From DAOTTY01 sp964451095 (GTDB lineage: Bacteria; Chloroflexota; Anaerolineae; Aggregatilineales; Phototrophicaceae), in the NCBI GenBank assembly GCA_964451095.1, contig CAYVGI010000003.1, forward strand, positions 1 through 64,000: DNA of 64,000 bases, in the 5' to 3' direction. This document shows, in pieces, positions 45,210 to 52,265 of the stretch. A program made the position numbers and the translations under genes. Position 1 is the stretch's first letter; each line of letters starts with the position of its first letter. The notes under the pieces are model-generated. The model was not told the origin of the DNA, did not search any database, and worked only from the letters and a program-made list of their open reading frames with translations.

Positions 45210-45238
45210 TTGAATAGGCTGATGGTTTTCGGTAGTAT
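45210..45238 (+). promoter_or_regulatory. Predicted promoter of the rpsF operon
   Basis: TTGAAT (45210-45215) and TAGTAT (45233-45238), spacer 17, would start transcription about 85 bases before rpsF. A second TACAAT box occurs at 45131-45136. Confidence 0.55.
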
Positions 45239-45268
45239 GCTCGTCGCTTTAAACCTATCGCTCTTTCC

Positions 45269-45302
45269 GCTTTGCGCCAGCAACCTGTGCTGCACGCAGG
45301 GC
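45269..45302 (+). promoter_or_regulatory. Structured leader hairpin before rpsF
   Basis: The transcript can fold an 8-bp outer stem (45269-45276 with 45295-45302), an asymmetric internal loop (C versus CA), a 5-bp inner stem (45278-45282 with 45288-45292) and a 5-base loop. Position and shape suit an S6:S18 autoregulatory leader, but the CCG signature of that motif is not evident. Confidence 0.4.
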
Positions 45303-45331
45303 AAACCCAAGGAAAGGAAAAATACCTGAGC

Positions 45332-45625
45332 ATGAAGAGAGCATACGAGTTGGCGTTCATCGTACGGATGGACCCGAACCAAGCAGTGATTGACGAAGCG
45401 GTCGATCAGGTTCGTAGCTGGGTGGAAACAGATGACCTCGGCGAAGTGCTGACCATCAATCGGTGGGGGCAGCGCCGCTTGGCATACGAAATCGACAGCC
45501 AGCGTGATGGCTACTACGTCATCATGGGCGCAAACATCGACCCAGCAGCACTTGCAGAGCTTGAAGAGAACCTGAAACTGTCATCCTCCATATTGCGCTA
45601 CCTGTTGGTTCGCGAGGAAAGCTGA
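45332..45625 (+). CDS. rpsF: 30S ribosomal protein S6
   Basis: The 97-residue S6 binds with S18 to the central domain of 16S rRNA. YELAFIVRMDP at the start and WGQRRLAYEI in the middle are diagnostic. The ATG at 45332 follows GGAAAGGA (45311-45318). It is the first gene of rpsF-ssb-rpsR, a very common bacterial arrangement. Confidence 0.96.
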   Translation: MKRAYELAFIVRMDPNQAVIDEAVDQVRSWVETDDLGEVLTINRWGQRRLAYEIDSQRDGYYVIMGANIDPAALAELEENLKLSSSILRYLLVREES

Positions 45626-45658
45626 GTGACCGCCCCGCCTGTCTTGTAAGGAGTTGAG

Positions 45659-46051
45659 ATGGTACGCGGGCTGAACAAAGTGACAATTATCGGTTCTGTG
45701 GGCAGAGACCCCGAGATGCGCTATACCCCCAGCGGGCGTCCGGTGACGAGCTTTAGTGTCGCAGTCAACCGCAAGTGGACGGCAAACGATGGCGAGCGGC
45801 GCGAAGAAACCGAGTGGTTCAACGTCGTTGCCTGGGGGCGCCTGGCAGAGATCTGCAAAGATCGGCTCACACGCAACCAACCCGTTTACGTCGAGGGACG
45901 GCTGCAAACGCGCGGCTGGGAAGACGGTGACGGCAAAAAACACTTTCGTACGGAAATCGTCGCCAACGACATGATTTTGCTGAGTGAAGATGCACATGGC
46001 GCGATGGATTACGACGATTACGACGAAAACGAAGACGATTACGCGTTTTAA
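45659..46051 (+). CDS. ssb: Single-stranded DNA-binding protein
   Basis: The 130-residue OB-fold protein protects single-stranded DNA in replication and repair. RGLNKVTIIGSVGRDPEMRYT and FSVAVNRKW are typical, as is WGRLAEICKDRL. The linker is very short. The acidic tail (about 115-130) ends DDYAF, unlike the usual DDDIPF interaction peptide, though acidic plus Phe is kept. RBS AAGGAG (45648-45653). It sits between rpsF and rpsR. Confidence 0.95.
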   Translation: MVRGLNKVTIIGSVGRDPEMRYTPSGRPVTSFSVAVNRKWTANDGERREETEWFNVVAWGRLAEICKDRLTRNQPVYVEGRLQTRGWEDGDGKKHFRTEIVANDMILLSEDAHGAMDYDDYDENEDDYAF

Positions 46052-46085
46052 AACGCACATCCATTGGACTAGCTGAGAACAAGTC

Positions 46086-46382
46086 ATGAGTGACAACGCA
46101 AGAGAAAACAGAAGCGACAACAGAGAAAGAGGCGGTGGCTCACACGATAGAAAGCCCCGCCGCAGCGGGGGTGGGCGTCGTCGCTCACGCACATACTGCC
46201 CGGAGGGCAAGTGCTTCGACTATAAGGATGTCGACGCGCTGAAGCGCTACATTACGGAGATGGGCAAGATCAAGCCGCGCCGCCAAACCGGGAACTGTGC
46301 CCGCTGCCAGCGCCAGCTCGCCCGTGAAGTTAAGCGAGCACGCCACATGGCGCTGCTGCCCTTCGTCATCAGCGAAGACTAG
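46086..46382 (+). CDS. rpsR: 30S ribosomal protein S18
   Basis: The 98-residue S18 has a basic Gly/Arg/Asn-rich N-terminal extension (about 1-38), then the conserved core: FDYKDVDALKRYITEMGKI, PRRQTGNCARCQRQLAREVKRAR and HMALLPF. Two Cys in NCARCQ, with the upstream CPEGKC pair, could form a zinc site (C40, C45, C75, C78). It ends the rpsF operon. Confidence 0.95.
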   Translation: MSDNARENRSDNRERGGGSHDRKPRRSGGGRRRSRTYCPEGKCFDYKDVDALKRYITEMGKIKPRRQTGNCARCQRQLAREVKRARHMALLPFVISED

Positions 46383-46447
46383 CGCTGTAAAAGCCAAACC
46401 AAAACAACCGACAGAATGAACACATAAGAGCGATAGCTTTGCAGAAC

Positions 46448-46472
46448 AGGGGCATGAACACAACATGCCCCT
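46448..46472 (+). terminator. Terminator after rpsR
   Basis: A perfect 9-bp stem (46448-46456 with 46464-46472), AACACAA loop, is followed by CTTGCTTG. It lies just upstream of the next gene. Confidence 0.6.
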
Positions 46473-46500
46473 CTTGCTTGCACAAAAACGAGGTAAAACT

Positions 46501-47958
46501 ATGGCTAAGCGGGACACCACTGGCATCCCCAAAAGAAGACGCAAATCCAAACAGCAGCAGCAGCAAGAGCAGCCCGAAGCAAACAGCGGCGTTCTCGGTA
46601 GTGTGCTCGGGCAGCAGTACGAAAACCGTGGGGAGCGAGAAGCGCACCTGCAACGCCTGATTGTGATCGGCATTGGCGGGGTGCTGGGGCTGCTCACGGT
46701 ACTCATCCTTGGTGCTCTCCTGTGGGAATCACTCGCTGTGCCCCGGCAAACGGTTGCCGTCGTCAACGGCGAGACCATCTCCATTGCAGACTTCCAGGAG
46801 CGTGTGCGCCTGGAACGGCTCATCATCAACCAGCAGTTCTACAACGACGTTCCATTCCTGCAAAGCATCGGCTTGCTGCAAGACCCGAACCAGATCATCC
46901 AGCAAGAACCCTATGCAACCTACTGGAGCGAGATCACCGGGCAGCCGGACGTGCTGGGGCTGCGTGTGCTGGAGAACATGATCGAAGAAGAAATCCTGCG
47001 GCAAGAAGCAGCGGAGATGGGCATCACGGTAGATGAGGCTGCCGTTGACGAGCGTGTGGAGGAGTTCTTCAACCTCACACTGGCGACGGAAGAGCCGCAA
47101 GTCACCGAGGAAGCAACAGAAGAGATCACGCCAACCGCAACGCCGACGCCGTTTGTGTCGCCCACGCCGTCCCCCGTACCGACGGACACGCCATCGCCCA
47201 CGCCGACCCCGATTGTTGCGGCTGCAACCGAAGAAGTGGGCGCTACTGAGGAAGCGCAACCCTCCCCGACGATTACACCGCGCCCGACAGACACCCCCTC
47301 GCCTACGCCATCTAACGAGGAGCGCCAAGCCGACTTTGAGGAGTCGCTGGATCGGTTCTATTCCGAAGCAGGGGACGTTAACCTGAACCGGGAGACGGTG
47401 CAGCGCTACTTTGAATTCCAGTTGCTGCTAGAGCAACTGCGAGAGGACGTGACGGCGGATGTGGAACGCGAAGCGCCCCACGTTAACGCCCGCCACATCC
47501 TGGTAGACACAGAAGAACAGGCACAGCAGATAATCGCCGCGTTGGAAGAAGGCGAATCCTTTGCAGACCTCGCACGGGCAGTTTCCACAGATAGTGGCTC
47601 CGGTGCACGCGGTGGTGAGCTAGGCTGGTCTGCCGCGAGCAACTACGTCCCGCCCTTCCGCGATGCAACCATCAGTGCAGAAATCGGTGAGATTGTCGGT
47701 CCGGTGGAAAGTGAGTTTGGCTTCCACATCATCCAGGTACGCGCCCGCGAAGACCGCGAACTGAGCGAGAACGAGTTCGAGGGAGCACGCGACGTTGCCT
47801 TCACCGAGTGGGTAGAGGACGTCACCAGCGAAGAAAACAACGACATTGAGCAAAACGATAACTGGCCCGCCCACGTCCCCACCGATCCGTTCTTTGATGT
47901 GTCGCGCATTCTTGGTGGCGCAGAGGACGACGAGGACGACGACCACAACGACATGTAG
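46501..47958 (+). CDS. PpiC-type (SurA/PrsA-like) peptidyl-prolyl isomerase with Thr/Pro linker
   Basis: The 485-residue foldase has a basic Gln-rich cytoplasmic start, one membrane anchor (about 52-75), a SurA-N-like helical region (about 82-200) and a parvulin domain (about 327-415: ARHILVDTEEQA, SGARGGELGW, FGFHIIQV). A Thr/Pro-rich low-complexity stretch (about 209-271) interrupts the helical chaperone region. It probably helps exported proteins fold outside the membrane. ATG at 46501 with GAGGTAA upstream is preferred over the earlier in-frame ATG at 46465. The C-terminus is strongly acidic. Confidence 0.9.
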   Translation: MAKRDTTGIPKRRRKSKQQQQQEQPEANSGVLGSVLGQQYENRGEREAHLQRLIVIGIGGVLGLLTVLILGALLWESLAVPRQTVAVVNGETISIADFQERVRLERLIINQQFYNDVPFLQSIGLLQDPNQIIQQEPYATYWSEITGQPDVLGLRVLENMIEEEILRQEAAEMGITVDEAAVDERVEEFFNLTLATEEPQVTEEATEEITPTATPTPFVSPTPSPVPTDTPSPTPTPIVAAATEEVGATEEAQPSPTITPRPTDTPSPTPSNEERQADFEESLDRFYSEAGDVNLNRETVQRYFEFQLLLEQLREDVTADVEREAPHVNARHILVDTEEQAQQIIAALEEGESFADLARAVSTDSGSGARGGELGWSAASNYVPPFRDATISAEIGEIVGPVESEFGFHIIQVRAREDRELSENEFEGARDVAFTEWVEDVTSEENNDIEQNDNWPAHVPTDPFFDVSRILGGAEDDEDDDHNDM

Positions 47959-47965
47959 CGCAACC

Positions 47966-47997
47966 GGGGCATCCCATTGGTGGGATGTCCCTTTTTT
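47966..47997 (+). terminator. Strong rho-independent terminator
   Basis: An 11-bp stem with one G-T pair (47966-47976 with 47981-47991) and TTGG loop is followed by six T (47992-47997). Confidence 0.9.
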
Positions 47998-48014
47998 GGC
48001 TTCGTTGCTGTGGC

Positions 48015-48020
48015 TATAAT
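48015..48020 (+). promoter_or_regulatory. -10 box directly before fhaA
   Basis: A perfect TATAAT in a GGCTATAAT context ends only seven bases before the fhaA ATG. Transcription would begin at or next to the start codon, suggesting a leaderless mRNA. Confidence 0.55.
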
Positions 48021-48027
48021 CCGCCCC

Positions 48028-48807
48028 ATGAAAGACTCAAACATTGCCCAACTGGAAGCCCGCCTGGAAAACCTGGTCGAAGGCGCGTTTGCCCACTTCT
48101 TCGGGAAGAAAATCCGCGCCCAGGATGTTGCCCTGCAACTGGCACGGGGCATGGAATCGGGGCTGCGGGTTAGTAACGACCGAGACCCACGTTCCATCGC
48201 GCCAGATAGTTACCGCATCCGCGTTAGCGCGGACACCGTCGCTCACCTGCAAAAACGCCAGCCGAACCTGACTGCGATCCTCAGCCAGCACATGGTTGAA
48301 CTCGCTGCCAGTTCGGGCTATCGCCTGGATGCCGCCCCCGTCATAGAACTTATCTCCGACGAAGCGCTGAAGTCCGGCGACATTCGCGTGACCGCCCATC
48401 ACATCCAAGCAAGCGACAATTCTACCAATATCATCAACCGAGTTGCCATCCCGGCGAAGAACGAGCACCCCAATAACCCGCAGTTGATTGTCGGCACGCG
48501 AACCATCGCGCTCGATGAGCCGCTGCTCAATGTGGGGCGCAGCCTGGATAATCACGTCATCCTGGAAGACCCCCAGGTTTCGCGCCATCACGCGCAAATC
48601 CGCCTGCGGTTTGGGCGCTACACCCTGTTCGACGGGCAAAGCCGCAGCGGCACCTTTGTGAACGACATCATGGTGCGAGAGCACACCCTGCACGCGGGCG
48701 ACATCATCCGCATGGGCAACACCCAACTGCTGTACGTTGAGGACGACGAACTGGAGCAAACCGACGGAAACATGCCACCCACCAACCCGAATGACGAGGG
48801 CGCATGA
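48028..48807 (+). CDS. fhaA: FhaA-like protein (DUF3662 plus FHA domain)
   Basis: The 259-residue protein has the N-terminal DUF3662/FhaA_N domain (about 5-110, starting NIAQLEARLENLVEGAF) and a C-terminal FHA domain (about 165-240: NVGRSLDNHVILEDPQVSRHHAQI, with Arg171, Ser185 and His188). In actinobacteria FhaA binds phosphorylated MurJ and regulates peptidoglycan synthesis under PknB-type kinases. The same operon contains a RodA/FtsW gene and a PBP homologue, and murJ lies about 9 kb downstream. No kinase gene is in the window. The ATG is leaderless-looking; an upstream in-frame GTG/ATG extension is rejected. Confidence 0.88.
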   Translation: MKDSNIAQLEARLENLVEGAFAHFFGKKIRAQDVALQLARGMESGLRVSNDRDPRSIAPDSYRIRVSADTVAHLQKRQPNLTAILSQHMVELAASSGYRLDAAPVIELISDEALKSGDIRVTAHHIQASDNSTNIINRVAIPAKNEHPNNPQLIVGTRTIALDEPLLNVGRSLDNHVILEDPQVSRHHAQIRLRFGRYTLFDGQSRSGTFVNDIMVREHTLHAGDIIRMGNTQLLYVEDDELEQTDGNMPPTNPNDEGA

Positions 48808-49262
48808 CCCTTGCGATTGTTCTACTCCTCCTACGGGTACTTTCCGCCGTTGTGCTGCTGGCAATCGTCGGCGTACTATTCGTTATCATGTGGCGAGACT
48901 ACCGCAGCGCCACCATAGAAATCGAAGAGGCACGCCGCGTCCACGGCAAACTCATTGGGCTGCGCGAAATAGACGACAGTTATGTGCCTACTGGCGAGGT
49001 GTTCCCGTTGATGTCTGCAACGAGTATCGGACGTGCACCTGTGAACACCATCCGGCTAGACGACCAGACTGCCAGCAGTGAGCACTGTTCCGTGGTGCTG
49101 CGGGATGGCGTGTGGTGGCTAGAGGATCAGAACAGCCGCAATGGCACTAACCTTAACCAGATGCCCGTCACACAGCCCGTTATCGTCACCAACGGCGACA
49201 TTATCAATATCGGCACCAAACATTTTCGCATCGAACTCGAAGGGGCAGAAACATGGACTTAG
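48804..49262 (+). CDS. fhaB: FhaB-like membrane-anchored FHA protein
   Basis: The 152-residue protein has an N-terminal membrane segment (about 5-28) and a cytosolic FHA domain (about 65-145) with IGRAPVNTIRLDD and NSRNGTNLN. The middle motif is SSEH instead of the common SRxH, so one phosphothreonine contact is altered. It overlaps fhaA by four bases (ATGA) and the SDR gene by ten. FhaB/FipA in actinobacteria links kinases to the division and wall machinery. Confidence 0.87.
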   Translation: MTLAIVLLLLRVLSAVVLLAIVGVLFVIMWRDYRSATIEIEEARRVHGKLIGLREIDDSYVPTGEVFPLMSATSIGRAPVNTIRLDDQTASSEHCSVVLRDGVWWLEDQNSRNGTNLNQMPVTQPVIVTNGDIINIGTKHFRIELEGAETWT

Positions 49263-50044
49263 GTTTGGCAGGCGCAAAGGTGCTCGTCACCGCAGCGAGC
49301 CAGGGACTGGGTGCGGCAACAGCACGCCGCTTTAGCCAGGAAGGGGCGCACGTTGTCGTCAACAGCCGCACCGCAGGCAAGCTGGCACAAACAGCGGAAG
49401 CCATCAGCACGGAGAGTGGAAATCCGGTTTATGCACTCGCCGCAGATGTGACCGACAACGACGCCACCGTGCAAATGGTGCACCAAGCGGCAGAAAAGCT
49501 GGACGGGCTAGACGTGATCGTCACCAATGCGGGCGGTCCTCCAGCAGGCGTGTTCGATGACTTTAGCCAGGACGCCTGGGAAGACGCTGTTCAGCTAAAC
49601 CTGCTGAGTGCGGTTAACCTCATCCGGGCGGCACTGCCCTACCTGCGCGAGTCTGACAGGGCGGCAATCCTCACCATTACGTCTATCGCCGCCAAAGAAC
49701 CGCAGGGCAACCTCACCCTGTCCAATGCGGTGCGCCCCGCCGTGCTAGGACTCACCAAAACACTCTCGCTGGAACTGGCGACGGAGGGCATCCGCGTGAA
49801 CAGCATTCTACCCGGCATTACGGACACCGAACGTATCGTCAAGCTGGTGAGTGCCCGTGCGGAGAAGAACAACACATCCGAGCAAGAGGAGCGCGAACGC
49901 ATGGGCGGGGCAATTCCGCTGGGGCGCATCGGCAAACCGGAAGAGTTCGCCAATGTCGCGGTGTTCTTATGCTCACCAGCGGCAGGTTTCATCACAGGCG
50001 CGATGGTGCCTGTTGACGGCGGTGCCGGGCACACAATCATATAG
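49253..50044 (+). CDS. SDR-family oxidoreductase, non-classical active site
   Basis: The 263-residue Rossmann protein has TAASQGLG (13-20) as cofactor motif, NAGGPP (92-97) and the active-site Ser (S144). The usual YxxxK pair is missing: the segment reads LSNAVR (156-161), with no Tyr and with Arg near the Lys position. A group of 3-oxoacyl-reductase-like SDRs shares this pattern, and their activity is unclear. The C-terminus GFITGAMVPVDGGAGH is typical. Its start lies inside fhaB, so it is part of the wall operon. Confidence 0.85.
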   Translation: MDLGLAGAKVLVTAASQGLGAATARRFSQEGAHVVVNSRTAGKLAQTAEAISTESGNPVYALAADVTDNDATVQMVHQAAEKLDGLDVIVTNAGGPPAGVFDDFSQDAWEDAVQLNLLSAVNLIRAALPYLRESDRAAILTITSIAAKEPQGNLTLSNAVRPAVLGLTKTLSLELATEGIRVNSILPGITDTERIVKLVSARAEKNNTSEQEERERMGGAIPLGRIGKPEEFANVAVFLCSPAAGFITGAMVPVDGGAGHTII

Positions 50045-50066
50045 CACGAGAGGCGGACAAAGCATC

Positions 50067-50951
50067 ATGACAACACACGAGAAGGTGGCAATCGGGGTAA
50101 TTGGTGGCTCCGGGCTGTACGACATGCCGGGCATCACCGATATGGCACCGGTAGATATGGACACTCCATTTGGCAAACCATCCGCCCCATTGATGGTCGG
50201 CACGCTCAGCGGCAAGCGGGTGGCGTTCGTCCCCCGGCACGGCAACGGTCACGTCTACTCCCCCACAACAGTGCCCTACGCAGCGAACATCTACGCACTG
50301 AAGATGCTAGGTGTGCGCTACATTATTTCCGTAAGTGCGTGCGGCTCCCTGCAAGAGCAGTACGAGCCAGGGCATGTTGTCGTCGCAGACCAGCTCTACG
50401 ACAACACCAAGCTCACCCGGCAGCGCAGCTTTTTCGAGCACGGTCTGGTGGCGCACGTCTCCACTGCCCACCCATTTGACGACTACCCGCGCGTGCTCAA
50501 CCACGATGGTGTGCACGCAGCGGGGGCCACCGCCCACGACGGCGGAACCTTTATCACCATAGAGGGACCGCGCTTTAGCACCAAAGGCGAAAGTAATATC
50601 TTCCGGCAGTGGGGCTGCGATATTATCGGCATGACCACCTCACCAGAGGCGTTCCTGGCAACCGAGGCGGAGATCGCCTACGCTGTGCTGGCACACATCA
50701 CCGACTACGACGTGTGGCACGAAACCGAAGCCCCGGTCACGGTGGAAGCGGTCATGGCGACTGTTAAGCACAATGTTGAAATCGCCAGGGGTGCCATTGC
50801 CCATATCGTGGAGCACATCGACCTAACAACAGAATGCCCAGCGCACACGGCACTGGCAAACGCGCTGATCACCAACCCCGGCGCGATCCCGCCCGACGCA
50901 AAACGTAACCTGTCCGCTATCGTCGGGCACTATTTTGATGAACAGGCGTAA
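50067..50951 (+). CDS. mtnP: S-methyl-5'-thioadenosine phosphorylase
   Basis: MtnP splits methylthioadenosine with phosphate into adenine and methylthioribose 1-phosphate, the substrate of MtnA. The 294 residues have GVIGGSGLYD (10-19), FVPRHGNGH, ISVSACGSLQEQYEPG, the IEGPRFSTKGES segment, and HITDYDVWHE, which matches MTA phosphorylases rather than purine nucleoside phosphorylases. It lies 22 bases after the SDR gene and overlaps the rodA start, so it is embedded in the cell-wall operon. Upstream in-frame extension overlaps the SDR gene and is rejected. Confidence 0.92.
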   Translation: MTTHEKVAIGVIGGSGLYDMPGITDMAPVDMDTPFGKPSAPLMVGTLSGKRVAFVPRHGNGHVYSPTTVPYAANIYALKMLGVRYIISVSACGSLQEQYEPGHVVVADQLYDNTKLTRQRSFFEHGLVAHVSTAHPFDDYPRVLNHDGVHAAGATAHDGGTFITIEGPRFSTKGESNIFRQWGCDIIGMTTSPEAFLATEAEIAYAVLAHITDYDVWHETEAPVTVEAVMATVKHNVEIARGAIAHIVEHIDLTTECPAHTALANALITNPGAIPPDAKRNLSAIVGHYFDEQA

Positions 50952-52263
50952 AAACACAGGCACCTTCGCCGCCGAAATCAGCCCCGTGCGCCAGTCTGAG
51001 CAGGTATTGGTGGTGCTGGGCGCAATATTCATTGCCATAAACATCTTCACATTGGCGCTGGTGCGGGGTTTCCAGGTGGGGGACTGGCTGGCGCTGGGCG
51101 TGTGGATACTGTGCTGCCTGCTGGGCATGTGGGTGCTAGAGCGCAGGCTCCCGCAGCGTGACCCGCTGCTGTTCCCGGTAGCAATGCTGCTCACAGGCTG
51201 GGGGCTGGTTGTGATCGACCGCCTCTCCGAAGGCTACATCTACAATTTTGCCTATCGGCAAACCATGTGGATGGCACTGGGCGTTGTCATTATGCTCATC
51301 ATTGCCATCCGCCCGGAGCCGCTGCGCTGGCTGCGAGAGTACCGCTACCTGATGCTTATCTTAGGACTGATTCTGCTGGTAAGCACGATTGTTTTTGGCA
51401 CCAACCCGACTGGCTCCCCGTTTGCGCCGCAGTTGTGGCTCGGCTTTGGCGATGTGTTCTTCCAACCGTCGGAACTGCTGAAAATCATTCTGGTGGGTTT
51501 TCTAGCAAGCTACCTGGCAGAGCAATACCCCGCCCTACGTGCAGAGGGGCTGGACCTGCCAGAAAACAGCCTGCTGTCGCTATCGCCGCGCATTCTCGGT
51601 CCGGTGCTGCTGATGTGGGCGCTATCGATCGTCATTCTGGTGTGGCAGCGTGACCTGGGCACGGCAACGTTGTTTTTTGGCGTGTTTGTCGTGCTGCTGT
51701 ACGTCGCCAGCAGCAACTGGATCGTGATCGCGGGCGGTGCCTTGCTCACGGCAGTCGCGGGCACAGCGGCGTACTTCCTGTTCGGAGTGGTGCGCCTGCG
51801 CGTGGACATCTGGCTGGATCCGTGGTCGCAGGCAGACGGCAATGCCTACCAGATTGTGCAAAGCCTGCTGGCATTTGCGGCGGGCGGCGTATTCGGGCAG
51901 GGCATCGGGCAGGGCGCACCCACGTACATCCCCGTCGTACACTCAGACTTTGTGTTCGCTGCAATTGCCGAGGAGTGGGGGCTTTTGGGCGTGATTGTTG
52001 TCATCATTGGTGTGCTCACGCTGGTGATGCGCGGGCTGCGCATCAGCGTGCTACAGCAAGACCGCCCCTTCTACGCGCTGATTGCCGTGGGGCTAAGCAG
52101 CCTCATCGGGATACAAAGCCTGCTGATTATCGGGGGGACACTGCGGGTGCTGCCACTGACGGGTGTCACGCTGCCATTCGTGAGCTATGGCGGCAGTTCG
52201 CTCATCGTGAACTTCATCATCGTCGGGTTATTGATGCGGCTGAGCCAACGCGAGGTGCTGTAG
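50938..52263 (+). CDS. RodA/FtsW-family SEDS peptidoglycan polymerase
   Basis: SEDS proteins polymerise lipid II into glycan strands together with a class B PBP. The 441-residue protein has about ten membrane segments, QPSEL (176-180) and the catalytic Asp in WQRDLGTA (D239). The late loop GQGIGQGAPTYIPVVHSDFVFAAIAEEWG and the ending LPFVSYGGSSL are also typical. It seems fully active. It overlaps mtnP and is followed two bases later by the PBP homologue. Whether it serves elongation (RodA) or division (FtsW) is not clear from sequence. Confidence 0.93.
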   Translation: MNRRKNTGTFAAEISPVRQSEQVLVVLGAIFIAINIFTLALVRGFQVGDWLALGVWILCCLLGMWVLERRLPQRDPLLFPVAMLLTGWGLVVIDRLSEGYIYNFAYRQTMWMALGVVIMLIIAIRPEPLRWLREYRYLMLILGLILLVSTIVFGTNPTGSPFAPQLWLGFGDVFFQPSELLKIILVGFLASYLAEQYPALRAEGLDLPENSLLSLSPRILGPVLLMWALSIVILVWQRDLGTATLFFGVFVVLLYVASSNWIVIAGGALLTAVAGTAAYFLFGVVRLRVDIWLDPWSQADGNAYQIVQSLLAFAAGGVFGQGIGQGAPTYIPVVHSDFVFAAIAEEWGLLGVIVVIIGVLTLVMRGLRISVLQQDRPFYALIAVGLSSLIGIQSLLIIGGTLRVLPLTGVTLPFVSYGGSSLIVNFIIVGLLMRLSQREVL

Positions 52264-52265
52264 CC

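Noticed and set aside
45131..45268. tRNA or other structured RNA gene before rpsF
   Set aside because: No cloverleaf or CCA end could be built; the region is better explained by a promoter and leader.
47125..47315. Short repeats in the Thr/Pro region as a CRISPR or minisatellite
   Set aside because: They are in frame, irregular and encode a Thr/Pro linker.
51822..52265. N-terminal extension of the PBP homologue through rodA
   Set aside because: The extension is out-of-frame rodA sequence; ATG at 52266 begins a proper membrane anchor two bases after the rodA stop.
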